A stretch of 64,000 nucleotides of DNA from assembly GCA_913774955.1 (NCBI GenBank), contig CAJYKV010000030.1:117194-181193 (forward strand), in the 5' to 3' direction. Origin of the DNA: an uncultured Acidovorax sp. Its GTDB lineage: Bacteria; Pseudomonadota; Gammaproteobacteria; Burkholderiales; Burkholderiaceae_C. The notes under the pieces are model-generated. The model saw only the letters and a program-made list of their open reading frames with translations. It was not told the DNA's origin and made no database searches. This document shows, piece after piece, positions 20,861 to 28,930 of the stretch; the stretch's first letter is position 1; the number at the start of each line of letters is the position of its first letter. Made by a program: the position numbers and the translations under genes.

Positions 20861-21751
20861 TCATGCCTTGGCCTGGTAGCCGGGGTGCCAACGCAGCCAC
20901 CAGTGCTCCAGGCCGCGGGCGAACACGTCGGCCAGCTTGCCGAGCAGCGCGTAGAGCAGGATGCCCACCAGCACCACGTCGGTCTGCAGGAACTCGCGCG
21001 CGTTCATCGTGAGGTAGCCGATGCCGGCCTGCGCGGAGATGGTTTCCGCCACGATCAGGATCACCCACATGAGGCCCAGCGAGAAACGCAGGCCCACGAG
21101 GATCGAGGACATCGCACCCGGCAGGATCACCTCGCGGTAGAGCTGCCAGCGCGAGAGCCCGTAGGTGCGCCCCATCTCGATCAGGCCGGGGTCGACGTTG
21201 CGGATGCCGTGGAAGGTGTTGAGGTAGATCGGAAAGAACACCGACACCGCGATGAGGAACACCTTGGCCGACTCGTCGATGCCGAACCACAAAATCACCA
21301 GCGGGATCAGCGCCAGGGCCGGGATGTTGCGCACCATCTGTACCGTGGAGTCCAGCAACGTTTCCGCCCAGCGCAGCGAGCCGGTCAGCAGCCCCAGCAG
21401 CAGGCCCAGGCCGCCGCCGATCGCCAGCCCCGCCAGCGCACGGCCGGCGCTCACCTGGACGTGCGTCCACAGCTCGCCCGATTCCGCGAGCGCCCAGGCC
21501 GCCTTGAGCACGTCGAACGGCGCGGGCAGCACCCGGCTGGAGAGCCAGCCCTGGGCCGAAGCCACCTGCCAGGCCGCGATCAGCGCCACCGGCACCAGCC
21601 AGGGCAGCAGGCGCTGCCCCACCGCGGCAGCCCATTGCCGCACGGGCACGGGCAGGCCCGCGCCAGGCGCTTCGGGTGTTTCGGTGGCGGCGGACACCTG
21701 CAGTTCCCGTACCGTGGGCGACGCGGCGGAGGACACGGCGGGGTGCGTCAT
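20861..21751 (-). CDS. ssuC: sulfonate ABC transporter permease
   Basis: The 296-residue inner-membrane permease of the sulfonate importer. About six transmembrane segments are visible after a cytoplasmic N-terminal tail of some 45 residues. The EAA-type loop that contacts the ATPase is EMGRTYGLSRWQLYREVILPGA. The start ATG at 21751 overlaps the stop of the VOC gene (ATGA), showing translational coupling, and ssuB follows after 15 bases. The tail, rich in Ala, Pro and Glu, is longer than in the E. coli protein. Confidence 0.94.
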   Translation of the reverse strand: MTHPAVSSAASPTVRELQVSAATETPEAPGAGLPVPVRQWAAAVGQRLLPWLVPVALIAAWQVASAQGWLSSRVLPAPFDVLKAAWALAESGELWTHVQVSAGRALAGLAIGGGLGLLLGLLTGSLRWAETLLDSTVQMVRNIPALALIPLVILWFGIDESAKVFLIAVSVFFPIYLNTFHGIRNVDPGLIEMGRTYGLSRWQLYREVILPGAMSSILVGLRFSLGLMWVILIVAETISAQAGIGYLTMNAREFLQTDVVLVGILLYALLGKLADVFARGLEHWWLRWHPGYQAKA

Positions 21752-22122
21752 GCGAAGGCTCCCACTTCCGTGTCGGGTTCGAGGAATTCGAGCTGGTTGC
21801 CCGCCGGATCCTTCACGTAGAAGCGCAGATAGCCCGGCAGCGCGCGGTTCTCCACCAGCGGCAGTTCGGCCTGCAGCAGGCGGCCGCGCAGTTCGGGCAG
21901 GTTGTCCACTTCGAACGCGAGGTGCGACGCCACCGGCGCGGGCTGCCAGCGGGCCGTGGGCACCAGTGCGATGCGCTGGGTGCCGGCCGCGAAGTGCAGC
22001 GCGTCCTCGGCCGGGTACCGCACTTCGGGAAGGCCGAGCAGGCCGGCGTAGAAGGCACGCATCGCGCCCTCCTCGCCCGCGGGGAACGGAAGCTGCACGT
22101 GGTTGATGGAATGGATGGCCAT
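21748..22122 (-). CDS. VOC/glyoxalase-fold protein inside the ssu operon
   Basis: A 124-residue member of the vicinal oxygen chelate superfamily: one beta-alpha-beta-beta-beta module repeated, with INHVQLPFPAGEEGAMRAFY at the start and the terminal FYVKDPAGNQLEFLEP. Potential metal ligands are His8, His67 (ASHLAFEV) and Glu113-115. The gene lies between ssuD and ssuC and overlaps ssuC by four bases, so it is part of the operon. It is not part of the classic ssu set. A dioxygenase or lyase step acting on a released aldehyde or sulfonate is possible, but the sequence does not show which. Confidence 0.85.
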   Translation of the reverse strand: MAIHSINHVQLPFPAGEEGAMRAFYAGLLGLPEVRYPAEDALHFAAGTQRIALVPTARWQPAPVASHLAFEVDNLPELRGRLLQAELPLVENRALPGYLRFYVKDPAGNQLEFLEPDTEVGAFA

Positions 22123-22146
22123 GCGGTGTTCCTCCTCCGGGATGGT

Positions 22147-23325
22147 TCAGCTCTGCGCGGCGCGCGGCACGAACTGGTTGCCGACGATCTCGCCGAAGGG
22201 GCCGGTGAGCGGGCCCGACGAAGCGCCCCCGCCGGCGATGCGCGCGCGGGTATCCAGCGGCAGCAGCGGGAACACCAGTTCCGCGAAGCGGTAGGCATCT
22301 TCCAGGTGCGGATAGCCCGAAAGCACGAAGGTGTCGATGCCCAGGTCCGCGTACTCCTGCATGCGCGCGGCCACGGTCTGCGGGTTGCCCACCAAGGCGG
22401 TGCCGGCGCCGCCGCGCACCAGGCCGACGCCGGCCCAGAGGTTGGGGCTGATCTCCAGGTCCGCGCGGCTGCGCTTCGCGCCACCGGCATGCAGTGCGGC
22501 CATGCGGCGCTGCCCCTCGGAATCCATGCGCGCGAACACCGCCTGGGCCTGCGCCACGGTCTCGTCCTTCACGCGGCTGATGAGCTCCTCGGCGGCGGCC
22601 CAGGCGTCCGCGTCGGTCTCGCGCACGATCACGTGCAGCCGGATGCCGAAGCGCACCGTGCGGCCCCGCCGGGCGGCCCGGGCACGCACGTCGGCCACTT
22701 TCTGCGCGACGGCGGCCGGCGGCTCGCCCCAGGTCAGGTAGGCGTCCACGTGCTCGGCCGCGAGGTCGTGCGCGGCTTCGGACGATCCGCCGAAATACAC
22801 CGGCGGGTACGGTGTCTGCACGGGCGGATAAAGCAGTTTGGCACCCTTCACGGACAGGTGCTCGCCGTCGTAGTCGAAGGCCTCGCCCGCATGGCTGCGC
22901 GCCAGGATCTCGCGCCAGATGCGGATGAACTCATCGGACTGCGCATAGCGCTGCGCATGGTCCAGGAAGACGCCGTCGCCCTCCAGTTCGACGCGGTCGC
23001 CGCCGGTCACCAGGTTGATGAGCAGGCGCCCGCCCGAGAGCCGGTCGAAGGTCGCGGCCATGCGCGCGGCCAGGGCCGGCTGGTGCAGCCCGGGCCGCAC
23101 CGCCACGAGGAATTTCAGTCGCCGGGTGACGGCCGCGAGCGCGGATGCGACCACCCACGGGTCTTCGCAGGAGCGGCCGGTGGGTATCAGCACGCCTTCG
23201 TAGCCCAGAGTGTCGGCCGCGGTGGCGATCTGGCGCAGGTAGTCGTAATCGACGGCGCGGGCGCCTTCGGAGGTTCCGAGGTAACGGCTGTCGCCGTGGG
23301 TGGGAATGAACCAGAAAACGTGCAT
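22147..23325 (-). CDS. ssuD: FMNH2-dependent alkanesulfonate monooxygenase
   Basis: SsuD cleaves the C-S bond of alkanesulfonates with FMNH2 and oxygen, giving an aldehyde and sulfite. The 392-residue protein has the luciferase-like TIM barrel start [17 protein letters not shown], the active-site Cys in GRSCEDPW (about residue 53), the flavin-phosphate region [15 protein letters not shown] and the IRLHVIVRE strand with the catalytic Arg/His pair. FMNH2 would come from SsuE encoded upstream. It is preceded by a 43-codon open frame and followed by the VOC gene. Sulfite produced here can enter the CysI reaction encoded at 31 kb. Confidence 0.96.
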   Translation of the reverse strand: MHVFWFIPTHGDSRYLGTSEGARAVDYDYLRQIATAADTLGYEGVLIPTGRSCEDPWVVASALAAVTRRLKFLVAVRPGLHQPALAARMAATFDRLSGGRLLINLVTGGDRVELEGDGVFLDHAQRYAQSDEFIRIWREILARSHAGEAFDYDGEHLSVKGAKLLYPPVQTPYPPVYFGGSSEAAHDLAAEHVDAYLTWGEPPAAVAQKVADVRARAARRGRTVRFGIRLHVIVRETDADAWAAAEELISRVKDETVAQAQAVFARMDSEGQRRMAALHAGGAKRSRADLEISPNLWAGVGLVRGGAGTALVGNPQTVAARMQEYADLGIDTFVLSGYPHLEDAYRFAELVFPLLPLDTRARIAGGGASSGPLTGPFGEIVGNQFVPRAAQS

Positions 23326-23355
23326 GGCGGGCTTTCTCGAAAAGAGTCGGCAGGG

Positions 23356-23487
23356 TCAGTAGGAGATGGCGAAGCTCAGGGCGCGCGGGGCACGCACCGC
23401 GGGGCGCAGGCCCCAGGCGCGCGCCGTCACGGCCAGCAGGTGCCGGGCGCCGGGCGCAAGGACGGAGGGGGACGGGACGAAGGGCAT
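23356..23487 (-). CDS. 43-residue basic small protein between ssuA and ssuD
   Basis: A 43-codon frame with a near-ideal ribosome-binding site (AGGAG, 7-base spacer) sits 29 bases after ssuA and 30 bases before ssuD, the regular spacing of this operon. The peptide begins MPFVPSPSVL and ends APRALSFAISY. It has five Arg, one His, no Asp, Glu or Lys, no Cys, and no Met beyond the start. I recognise no family. It could be a membrane-active or regulatory peptide, a leader peptide controlling ssuD, or an accidental frame. The ribosome-binding site and the spacing argue against the last. Confidence 0.55.
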   Translation of the reverse strand: MPFVPSPSVLAPGARHLLAVTARAWGLRPAVRAPRALSFAISY

Positions 23488-23516
23488 GGCTTGGCTCCTG
23501 GGCAGCGGGTTCCCGG

Positions 23517-24500
23517 TCAGGCGAGATCCACGGGGGCGGCGTGCAGCACGTTGAGCTTTTTCGGGATCAGCTTGAGATCGAAGAAGGTGTCGGCGATCGC
23601 CTGCTGCTCGGCCAGGATCTCGCGGTTCACCACCCGCGTGCCGTAGCCCGCGCGGCCGACGAACAGCTCGGTCACGGAACGGTCCAGGCCCAGCACCTGG
23701 GAGAGTTCCGCGGCGGCCTCCGCCTTGTGGCCCGACACCCATTGGTCGACCCCGTCCACTTCCTCGATCGTGATGCGCAGCACGTCCGCGTTGCGGGTGG
23801 CGAAGTCACGCGAGGTGAAATAAAAGGCCCGGTTGTTCACCACGCCCGTGGCGTCGGCCAGGAGGCGCGCGCCCAGGGTTTTTTCGGCGGCGGCCAGGAA
23901 CGGGTCCCAGATCACCCAGGCGTCCACCGCGCCGCGCTCGAAGGCGGCCCGCGCATCGGGCGGCGCGAGGAACACCGACTGCACGTCGCGGTACTGCAGA
24001 CCGTTCTTCTCCAGCAGCTTGGCCAGGAAGTAATGCACATTCGAGCCCTTGTTGTAGGCCACGCGCTTGCCCTTCAGGTCGGCGACGCTGCGGATGGCCG
24101 ACCCCTTGGGCACCACCACCGCCTCCAGCCGGGGGCGCGGCACCGTCGCCCCGGCATACACGAGCGGTGCATCGGCGGCCTGGGCGAAGATCGGCGGGGC
24201 CTCGCCCACGTCGCCGAAATCGATCGAGCCGACGTTCAGCGCCTCCAACTGCACCGGGCCGGCGTTGAACTCCGTCCAGGTCACCTTCACGCCGAGCGGC
24301 GCCAGCCGCTTTTCCAGCGTGCCACGCGCCTTCAGCAGCGACAGCCAGCCCTTCTGGTGGCCGACGCGCAGCGTGCGGCCGGCGCCGGAGGACTGTGCCC
24401 AGCCCGGGGAAGCGGCGAGCGCCGCGGCGCCTGCGCCAGCGGCCAGCCAGCGGCGGCGGGACCACGCACGGGCAGTGGAAGAAAGAGACGACGGGACCAT
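23517..24500 (-). CDS. ssuA: sulfonate-binding periplasmic protein
   Basis: The 327-residue solute-binding component of the sulfonate ABC importer. A signal with an Arg cluster and hydrophobic core (SRRRWLAAGAGAAALAAS, cleavage near GWA-Q) is followed by the SsuA/NMT1-type fold: LRVGHQKGWLSLLKARGTLE, VGSIDFGDVGEAPPIFAQ, and AYNKGSNVHYFLAKLLEKNG. The start ATG at 24500 has a GGAG motif nine bases upstream. A 168-base gap separates it from ssuE, large for this operon and able to hold an internal promoter. Confidence 0.95.
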   Translation of the reverse strand: MVPSSLSSTARAWSRRRWLAAGAGAAALAASPGWAQSSGAGRTLRVGHQKGWLSLLKARGTLEKRLAPLGVKVTWTEFNAGPVQLEALNVGSIDFGDVGEAPPIFAQAADAPLVYAGATVPRPRLEAVVVPKGSAIRSVADLKGKRVAYNKGSNVHYFLAKLLEKNGLQYRDVQSVFLAPPDARAAFERGAVDAWVIWDPFLAAAEKTLGARLLADATGVVNNRAFYFTSRDFATRNADVLRITIEEVDGVDQWVSGHKAEAAAELSQVLGLDRSVTELFVGRAGYGTRVVNREILAEQQAIADTFFDLKLIPKKLNVLHAAPVDLA

Positions 24501-24668
24501 GTCGGAGACTCCAAGAAATGCGATGAAGGGATGCGGGCGGCCAGGGCTCCGCCCGGCCGGGCGGCGCATGCGCCTGCCCTGCGGGAACGAACGGATCGGA
24601 AAGGGGAACGACGGAAGAAGGTCGAGGGGCTGCCGCACGCCATGGGCGCGGGCCCCCGCCCTTTTCCC

Positions 24669-25256
24669 TCAGACGCTACATCGCACCTGGTGGAAGGGGA
24701 TGGGCGGGAAGCGCGCGGCCTGGGCCGGCAGCCGCATCGCGTCGTTCACGAGCAGGTCGAGCGCTTCGTCGAGGCGCTGCGCGATCTCCGGGCCGATGGC
24801 ATAGGCCCCTTCGGGCGTCAGCGCCACCTGCGCATCGGTGGCGTAGACGCCGGGCAGGATGTGCCGTGCGCCGAGCGACTGCAGCACCGGCCGCAGTGCG
24901 TAGTCGAGCGCCAGCATGTGGTGCGGGCTGCCGCCGGTGGCCAGCGGCAGCACCGCCTTGCCCCGCAGCGCCGACTGGGGCAGCAGATCGAGGAACACTT
25001 TGAGCACGCCGCTGTACGCCGCCTTGTAGACCGGGGTCGCCACCACCAGCGCGTCGGCGTTGGCCACCTGGTCGACCGCATGGGCGATGGAACGGTGGCC
25101 CGTGTCGGCGAGCAGCAGCGCCTGGGGCGAGAGATCGCGGATGTGCAGGCGGTGCACCGCCGTGCCGCGCACCGAGAGCCGCAGCGACACGGCATCCAGC
25201 AAGGCCGCCGAGCGCGAGCGCTCCGAAGGGCTTCCGGCGATCAGGAGGATGGACAT
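24669..25256 (-). CDS. ssuE: NAD(P)H-dependent FMN reductase of the sulfonate system
   Basis: SsuE supplies reduced FMN to SsuD. The 195-residue flavodoxin-like protein starts MSILLIAGSPSERSRSAALL, has the central VVATPVYKAAYSGVLKVFLDLLPQ and the segment LPLATGGSPHHMLALDYALRP that are diagnostic for SsuE. It is the first of the ssu genes and lies 44 bases behind the sulfate-binding protein gene, in the same direction. The pairing with ssuD is functional: a two-component flavin-dependent monooxygenase. Confidence 0.94.
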   Translation of the reverse strand: MSILLIAGSPSERSRSAALLDAVSLRLSVRGTAVHRLHIRDLSPQALLLADTGHRSIAHAVDQVANADALVVATPVYKAAYSGVLKVFLDLLPQSALRGKAVLPLATGGSPHHMLALDYALRPVLQSLGARHILPGVYATDAQVALTPEGAYAIGPEIAQRLDEALDLLVNDAMRLPAQAARFPPIPFHQVRCSV

Positions 25257-25300
25257 GGGCTGCTTCCTTCGTTGGAGTCGTTGTCGGGCCGCCGGTGCGG

Positions 25301-26326
25301 TCACTTCTTCGTGTAGATCTGGTCGAAGCTGGCGCCGTCCGCGAAGTGGTCCTTGTCGGCTTTCGCCCAGCCTCCGAACGCCTGGTCGATGGTGACCAGC
25401 GTGAGCTTCGGGAACTGCGCCTCGTACCTGGCCTTGGCCTTCTCGCCGGTCGGGCGGTAGAAGTGCTTGCCGGCGATGTCCTGGCCCTCGTCCGAATAGA
25501 GGTACTTCAGGTATTCCTCGGCCACGGCGCGCGTGCCCTTCTTGTCCACCACCTTGTCGACCACGGCCACGCTGGGCTCGGCCAGGATGGAGAGCGAGGG
25601 GGCGACGATCTGGAACTTCTCGGCGCCGAACTCCTTCAGCGCCAGGAAGGCCTCGTTCTCCCAGGCCAGCAGCACGTCGCCGACGCCGCGCTGCACGAAG
25701 GTGATCGTGGAGCCGCGCGCACCGGTATCGAGCACCGGCACGTTCTGGTAGAGCTTGCCGACGAACTCCTTGGCCTGCGCATCGCCACCGTACTTGCGCT
25801 TGGCGTATTCCCAGGCGGCCAGATAGTTCCAGCGCGCGCCGCCGGAGGTCTTGGGGTTGGGCGTGATCACCTGCACCCCGGGCTTGACGAGGTCGTCCCA
25901 GTCCTTGATGCCCTTGGGGTTGCCCTTCTTGACGAGGAACACGATCGTGGAGGTGTAGGGCGCCGAGTTGTGGGGCAGCCGCTTCTGCCAATCCGGCTTG
26001 ACCAGCCCGCCGTGCTTCACCAGCGCATCGATGTCGCCGCCCAGCGCCAGCGTGGCCACGTCGGCGTCGATGCCGTCGATGATCGACCGCGCCTGCTTGC
26101 CCGAGCCGCCGTGCGATTGCTTGACCTGCACGTCCTGCCCCGTCTTGCCCTTCCAGTACTTGGCGAACGCCTGGTTGTAGTCCACGTACAGCTCCCGCGT
26201 CGGGTCGTACGACACGTTGAGCAGCTGCACCGGCTGCTGGGCGATGGCCGGAAGGGCCAATGCGCCGAGTGAACCCGCAAGGACGGCGGCGGCGGGAAAC
26301 TTGATAAAGTGGCGGCGAAGGTTCAT
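25301..26326 (-). CDS. sbp: periplasmic sulfate-binding protein
   Basis: A 341-residue solute-binding protein for sulfate (possibly also thiosulfate). The signal peptide is clear (hydrophobic [16 protein letters not shown], cleavage near AIA-Q). The mature part has the Sbp/CysP pattern: [36 protein letters not shown], and [14 protein letters not shown], whose loops hold the sulfate. No sulfate permease genes (cysT, cysW, cysA) adjoin it, so it must serve a transporter encoded elsewhere. It heads the ssu operon here, so sulfate capture and sulfonate use probably share one starvation-controlled transcript. An AT-rich palindromic region lies upstream. Confidence 0.93.
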   Translation of the reverse strand: MNLRRHFIKFPAAAVLAGSLGALALPAIAQQPVQLLNVSYDPTRELYVDYNQAFAKYWKGKTGQDVQVKQSHGGSGKQARSIIDGIDADVATLALGGDIDALVKHGGLVKPDWQKRLPHNSAPYTSTIVFLVKKGNPKGIKDWDDLVKPGVQVITPNPKTSGGARWNYLAAWEYAKRKYGGDAQAKEFVGKLYQNVPVLDTGARGSTITFVQRGVGDVLLAWENEAFLALKEFGAEKFQIVAPSLSILAEPSVAVVDKVVDKKGTRAVAEEYLKYLYSDEGQDIAGKHFYRPTGEKAKARYEAQFPKLTLVTIDQAFGGWAKADKDHFADGASFDQIYTKK

Positions 26327-26405
26327 GAGGGGCTTTCCAGAGAAGATCCGTGGACGGTGCGGTAGAGCACGGCACCGATGCAGCGCATTCTGTAAGCCCA
26401 CCCTC

Positions 26406-26434
26406 AAAACTGAAACTACTGAAATTTCAGTTTT
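26406..26434. promoter_or_regulatory. AT-rich palindromic operator/promoter region upstream of sbp
   Basis: In this very GC-rich window a short AT-rich island (about 26400-26450) carries inverted repeat arms AAAACTGAAA / TTTCAGTTTT around a perfect 12-base palindrome CTGAAATTTCAG (26419-26430). It lies 80 bases before the sbp start and about 105 bases before the divergent yggX start. A CysB/Cbl-type or other sulfur-response site for the sbp-ssu operon is the natural guess. No binding is shown. Confidence 0.5.
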
Positions 26435-26539
26435 AAATTTCCAAATCATCTTTGGACGTGAGCCGCTTCACCCGGTTTCCTGCGGCAAGGCCCGGAGACT
26501 CTCCCGATTTCTCATCCCGTCAGAACAAGGAAACACCCC

Positions 26540-26812
26540 ATGGCACGTACCGTCCAGTGCATCAAGCTCGGCAAGGAAGCCGAAGGCCTCGACTTCCCTC
26601 CCTACCCGGGCGACCTGGGCAAGCGCATTTTCGAGAACGTGAGCAAGGAAGCCTGGGCCGGCTGGCTCAAGCACCAGACCATGCTCGTGAACGAAAACCG
26701 CCTGAACCTCGCCGATGCGCGCGCCCGCCAGTACCTCGCGCGCCAGATGGAGCAGCACTTTTTCGGTGGCGGCGCGGATGCCGCCGCGGGCTACGTGCCG
26801 CCCAGCGCCTGA
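26540..26812 (+). CDS. yggX: probable Fe(2+)-trafficking protein
   Basis: A 90-residue member of the YggX family, which protects iron-sulfur clusters and may move ferrous iron. The N-terminus [24 protein letters not shown] with the conserved Cys7 and the segment [21 protein letters not shown] are characteristic. The start has an AAGGAAA ribosome-binding site. It is divergent from sbp and ends at a strong terminator. Fe-S protection fits the Fe-S-rich sulfate-reduction enzymes nearby, but the gene stands alone transcriptionally. Confidence 0.95.
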   Translation: MARTVQCIKLGKEAEGLDFPPYPGDLGKRIFENVSKEAWAGWLKHQTMLVNENRLNLADARARQYLARQMEQHFFGGGADAAAGYVPPSA

Positions 26813-26870
26813 CGCACGGGCAGGCCGGCACTGTGCCGGCCGCTCGCGGCGCATGCCGCCCCCACCCCGC

Positions 26871-26895
26871 AAGCCCGGCCCCGCCGGGCTTTTTT
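26871..26895 (+). terminator. rho-independent terminator of yggX
   Basis: AGCCCGGC / GCCGGGCT, an 8-bp stem with a three-base loop (26872-26890), is followed by six T counting the last stem base, about 60 bases after the yggX stop. Confidence 0.88.
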
Positions 26896-27011
26896 GTCCC
26901 GGTAGCCTTTCGTTCCCTTGCAGGTCTTTCCGCACCTGTTCCAGTCTTTCCCCGCCCTGTCGCTGACGCGGCGCAACCCGCCGCGCCCTCCGGCACCCCG
27001 ACAATCGCCGC

Positions 27012-28919
27012 ATGTCCGAACCCATCGACTGGCTCCCCGACGGCACCCCGTTCAATCCGCGCTTCGGCGACCGCTACCACAGCGAAACCGGGCTCGCGCA
27101 GGCGCGCGACGTCTTCCTGCACGGCTGCGGGCTGCCGCAGGCCTGGGCGGGCCAGGCGACGTGGCGGGTGCTGGAGACCGGCTTCGGCTTCGGCCTGAAT
27201 TTCATCACCACCTGGGCTGCATGGCGGGCCGACCCCTCGCGGCCGCGGCTGCTGCATTTCGTCTCCTGCGAGGCGTTTCCCGTCTCCGCGGACGACCTGC
27301 TGCGCTCCCTGCAGGGGCACGGCGAACTGGAACCGCTGGCCCGCGCCCTGCACGCCCAGTACTGGGGCCTGCTGCCCGGCGTGCACCGGCTCGCCTTCGA
27401 GGGCGGACGGGTGCTGCTCACGCTCTACATCGGCGATGCGCAGGCGATGCTGCGCCAGCAGCAGCCGGTGGCGGACGCGGTGTACCTCGACGGCTTCAGC
27501 CCGCAGGCGAACCCCGACCTCTGGGACGTGCACACCCTCAAGGCCGTCGCGCGCTGCTGCCGCCGCGGTGCCCGCCTGTCCACCTGGAGCGTGGCCGGCG
27601 CGGTGCGCGAAGGACTCACGCAAGGGGGATTCAAGGTCCGGAAGGTGCCCGGCGTGCCGCCCAAGCGCAGCAACCTGCAGGCGGTGTTCGATCCGGCCTG
27701 GGAGCCGCGCCCGGTGCAGCCGGAGCTGCCGGACGTACAGGTGCCGGGTGGGCCATCCCTCGCGCTGGTGATCGGTGGCGGCCTCTCGGGCGCCGCGGTG
27801 GCCGCCGGCCTCGCGCGGCGCGGCTGGCAGGTGCAGGTGCTGGACCAAGGCGCGGAGCCGGCGGCCGGCGCCTCCGGCCTGCCAGCGGGCGTGTTCGCGC
27901 CGCACGTGTCGCCCGACGACAGCCTGCTGTCGCGCCTGTCGCGCTCCGGCGTGCGGGCCACGCTGCAGGCCCTGGCGGCGTCGGGTCTGGTGGAGGGAGG
28001 GGACTGGAGCGCGTGCGGCGTACTCGAGCACGAGGTGGACGGCAAGAACCGCCTGCCCGCCGCCTGGGCCGACGGCACCACGGCAGGTGCCGAATGGAGC
28101 CGGCCGGCCGATGCCGCGGCGCTGGAGGCCGCGGGCCTGCCCGAGTCCACCGTAGGCACCTGGCACGCACGCGGCGGATGGCTGAGGCCGGCCCGGCTGG
28201 TGCGTGCTCTGCTGGCGCACCCGGCCATCCACTGGCAGGGCGGCAGTACCGTGGCCCGCCTCGAGCCGGTGACCGCTCCCGATGGCACGAGGCACTGGCA
28301 GGCGTATGGCGGCGACGGAACGCTGCTCGCCGAAGCCCCCCATGTGGTGCTAGCCGCGGGCTACGGCAGCCGCCCCTGGTTGCCGGGCCGCTACCCGATC
28401 CATCCCCTTCGCGGGCAGGTGAGCTGGGGTATGCGGGCGGACGCCCCTGATGCCGCCTGGCCGCCCTTCCCCGTCAACGGCAACGGCAACCTCGTTCCGC
28501 ACGCGGGCGCGGCGCGCGGAGCGATCTGGGTGATGGGCTCCACGTTCGAACGCGGCCAGACGGAGCTGCCGCCTGCGCCGCAGGAACAGGCCGAGGCCCA
28601 TGCCACCAATGCCGCGAAGCTGCAGCAGCTCTTGCCGGCGCTGGCACAAGGTCTCGCACCCGCCATCGCCGGCCCGGGCGCCGCGCCCGGCCACTGGGCG
28701 GCCGTGCGCTGTACCGCCCCCGACCGGCTGCCGTTCGTGGGGCCGGTGGATGCCGCAGCGCAGCCCGGGCTGTGGGTCTGCGCGGCGATGGGCGCACGCG
28801 GTCTCACGCTGTCGCAGCTCTGCGGAGAACTGCTGGCCGCCCGCATGATGGGAGAGCCGCTGCCCGTGGAAGTGCGCCTCGCGCGGGCGCTGTCCACGGA
28901 ACGGCTTCCCGGCGCCTGA
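27012..28919 (+). CDS. mnmC: bifunctional tRNA wobble-uridine modification enzyme MnmC
   Basis: MnmC finishes the mnm5s2U34 modification of tRNA. The 635-residue protein has both expected domains: an N-terminal SAM-dependent methyltransferase of about 240 residues (VLETGFGFGLNFITTW; YLDGFSPQANPDLWD), and a C-terminal FAD-dependent oxidase starting at about 255 with LVIGGGLSGAAVAAGLARRG and ending in AMGARGLTLSQLCGELLA. Start at ATG 27012 (MSEPIDWLPDGTPFNPRF) matches the family. It converges on an MFS gene with 11 bases between stops. Confidence 0.97.
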   Translation: MSEPIDWLPDGTPFNPRFGDRYHSETGLAQARDVFLHGCGLPQAWAGQATWRVLETGFGFGLNFITTWAAWRADPSRPRLLHFVSCEAFPVSADDLLRSLQGHGELEPLARALHAQYWGLLPGVHRLAFEGGRVLLTLYIGDAQAMLRQQQPVADAVYLDGFSPQANPDLWDVHTLKAVARCCRRGARLSTWSVAGAVREGLTQGGFKVRKVPGVPPKRSNLQAVFDPAWEPRPVQPELPDVQVPGGPSLALVIGGGLSGAAVAAGLARRGWQVQVLDQGAEPAAGASGLPAGVFAPHVSPDDSLLSRLSRSGVRATLQALAASGLVEGGDWSACGVLEHEVDGKNRLPAAWADGTTAGAEWSRPADAAALEAAGLPESTVGTWHARGGWLRPARLVRALLAHPAIHWQGGSTVARLEPVTAPDGTRHWQAYGGDGTLLAEAPHVVLAAGYGSRPWLPGRYPIHPLRGQVSWGMRADAPDAAWPPFPVNGNGNLVPHAGAARGAIWVMGSTFERGQTELPPAPQEQAEAHATNAAKLQQLLPALAQGLAPAIAGPGAAPGHWAAVRCTAPDRLPFVGPVDAAAQPGLWVCAAMGARGLTLSQLCGELLAARMMGEPLPVEVRLARALSTERLPGA

Positions 28920-28930
28920 AGTGCCAGCCC

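Noticed and set aside
24648..24668. GC-rich hairpin followed by T residues on the plus strand in the ssuE-ssuA gap
   Set aside because: The T run is on the strand opposite to the operon, and no plus-strand gene ends there, so it is not a useful terminator call.
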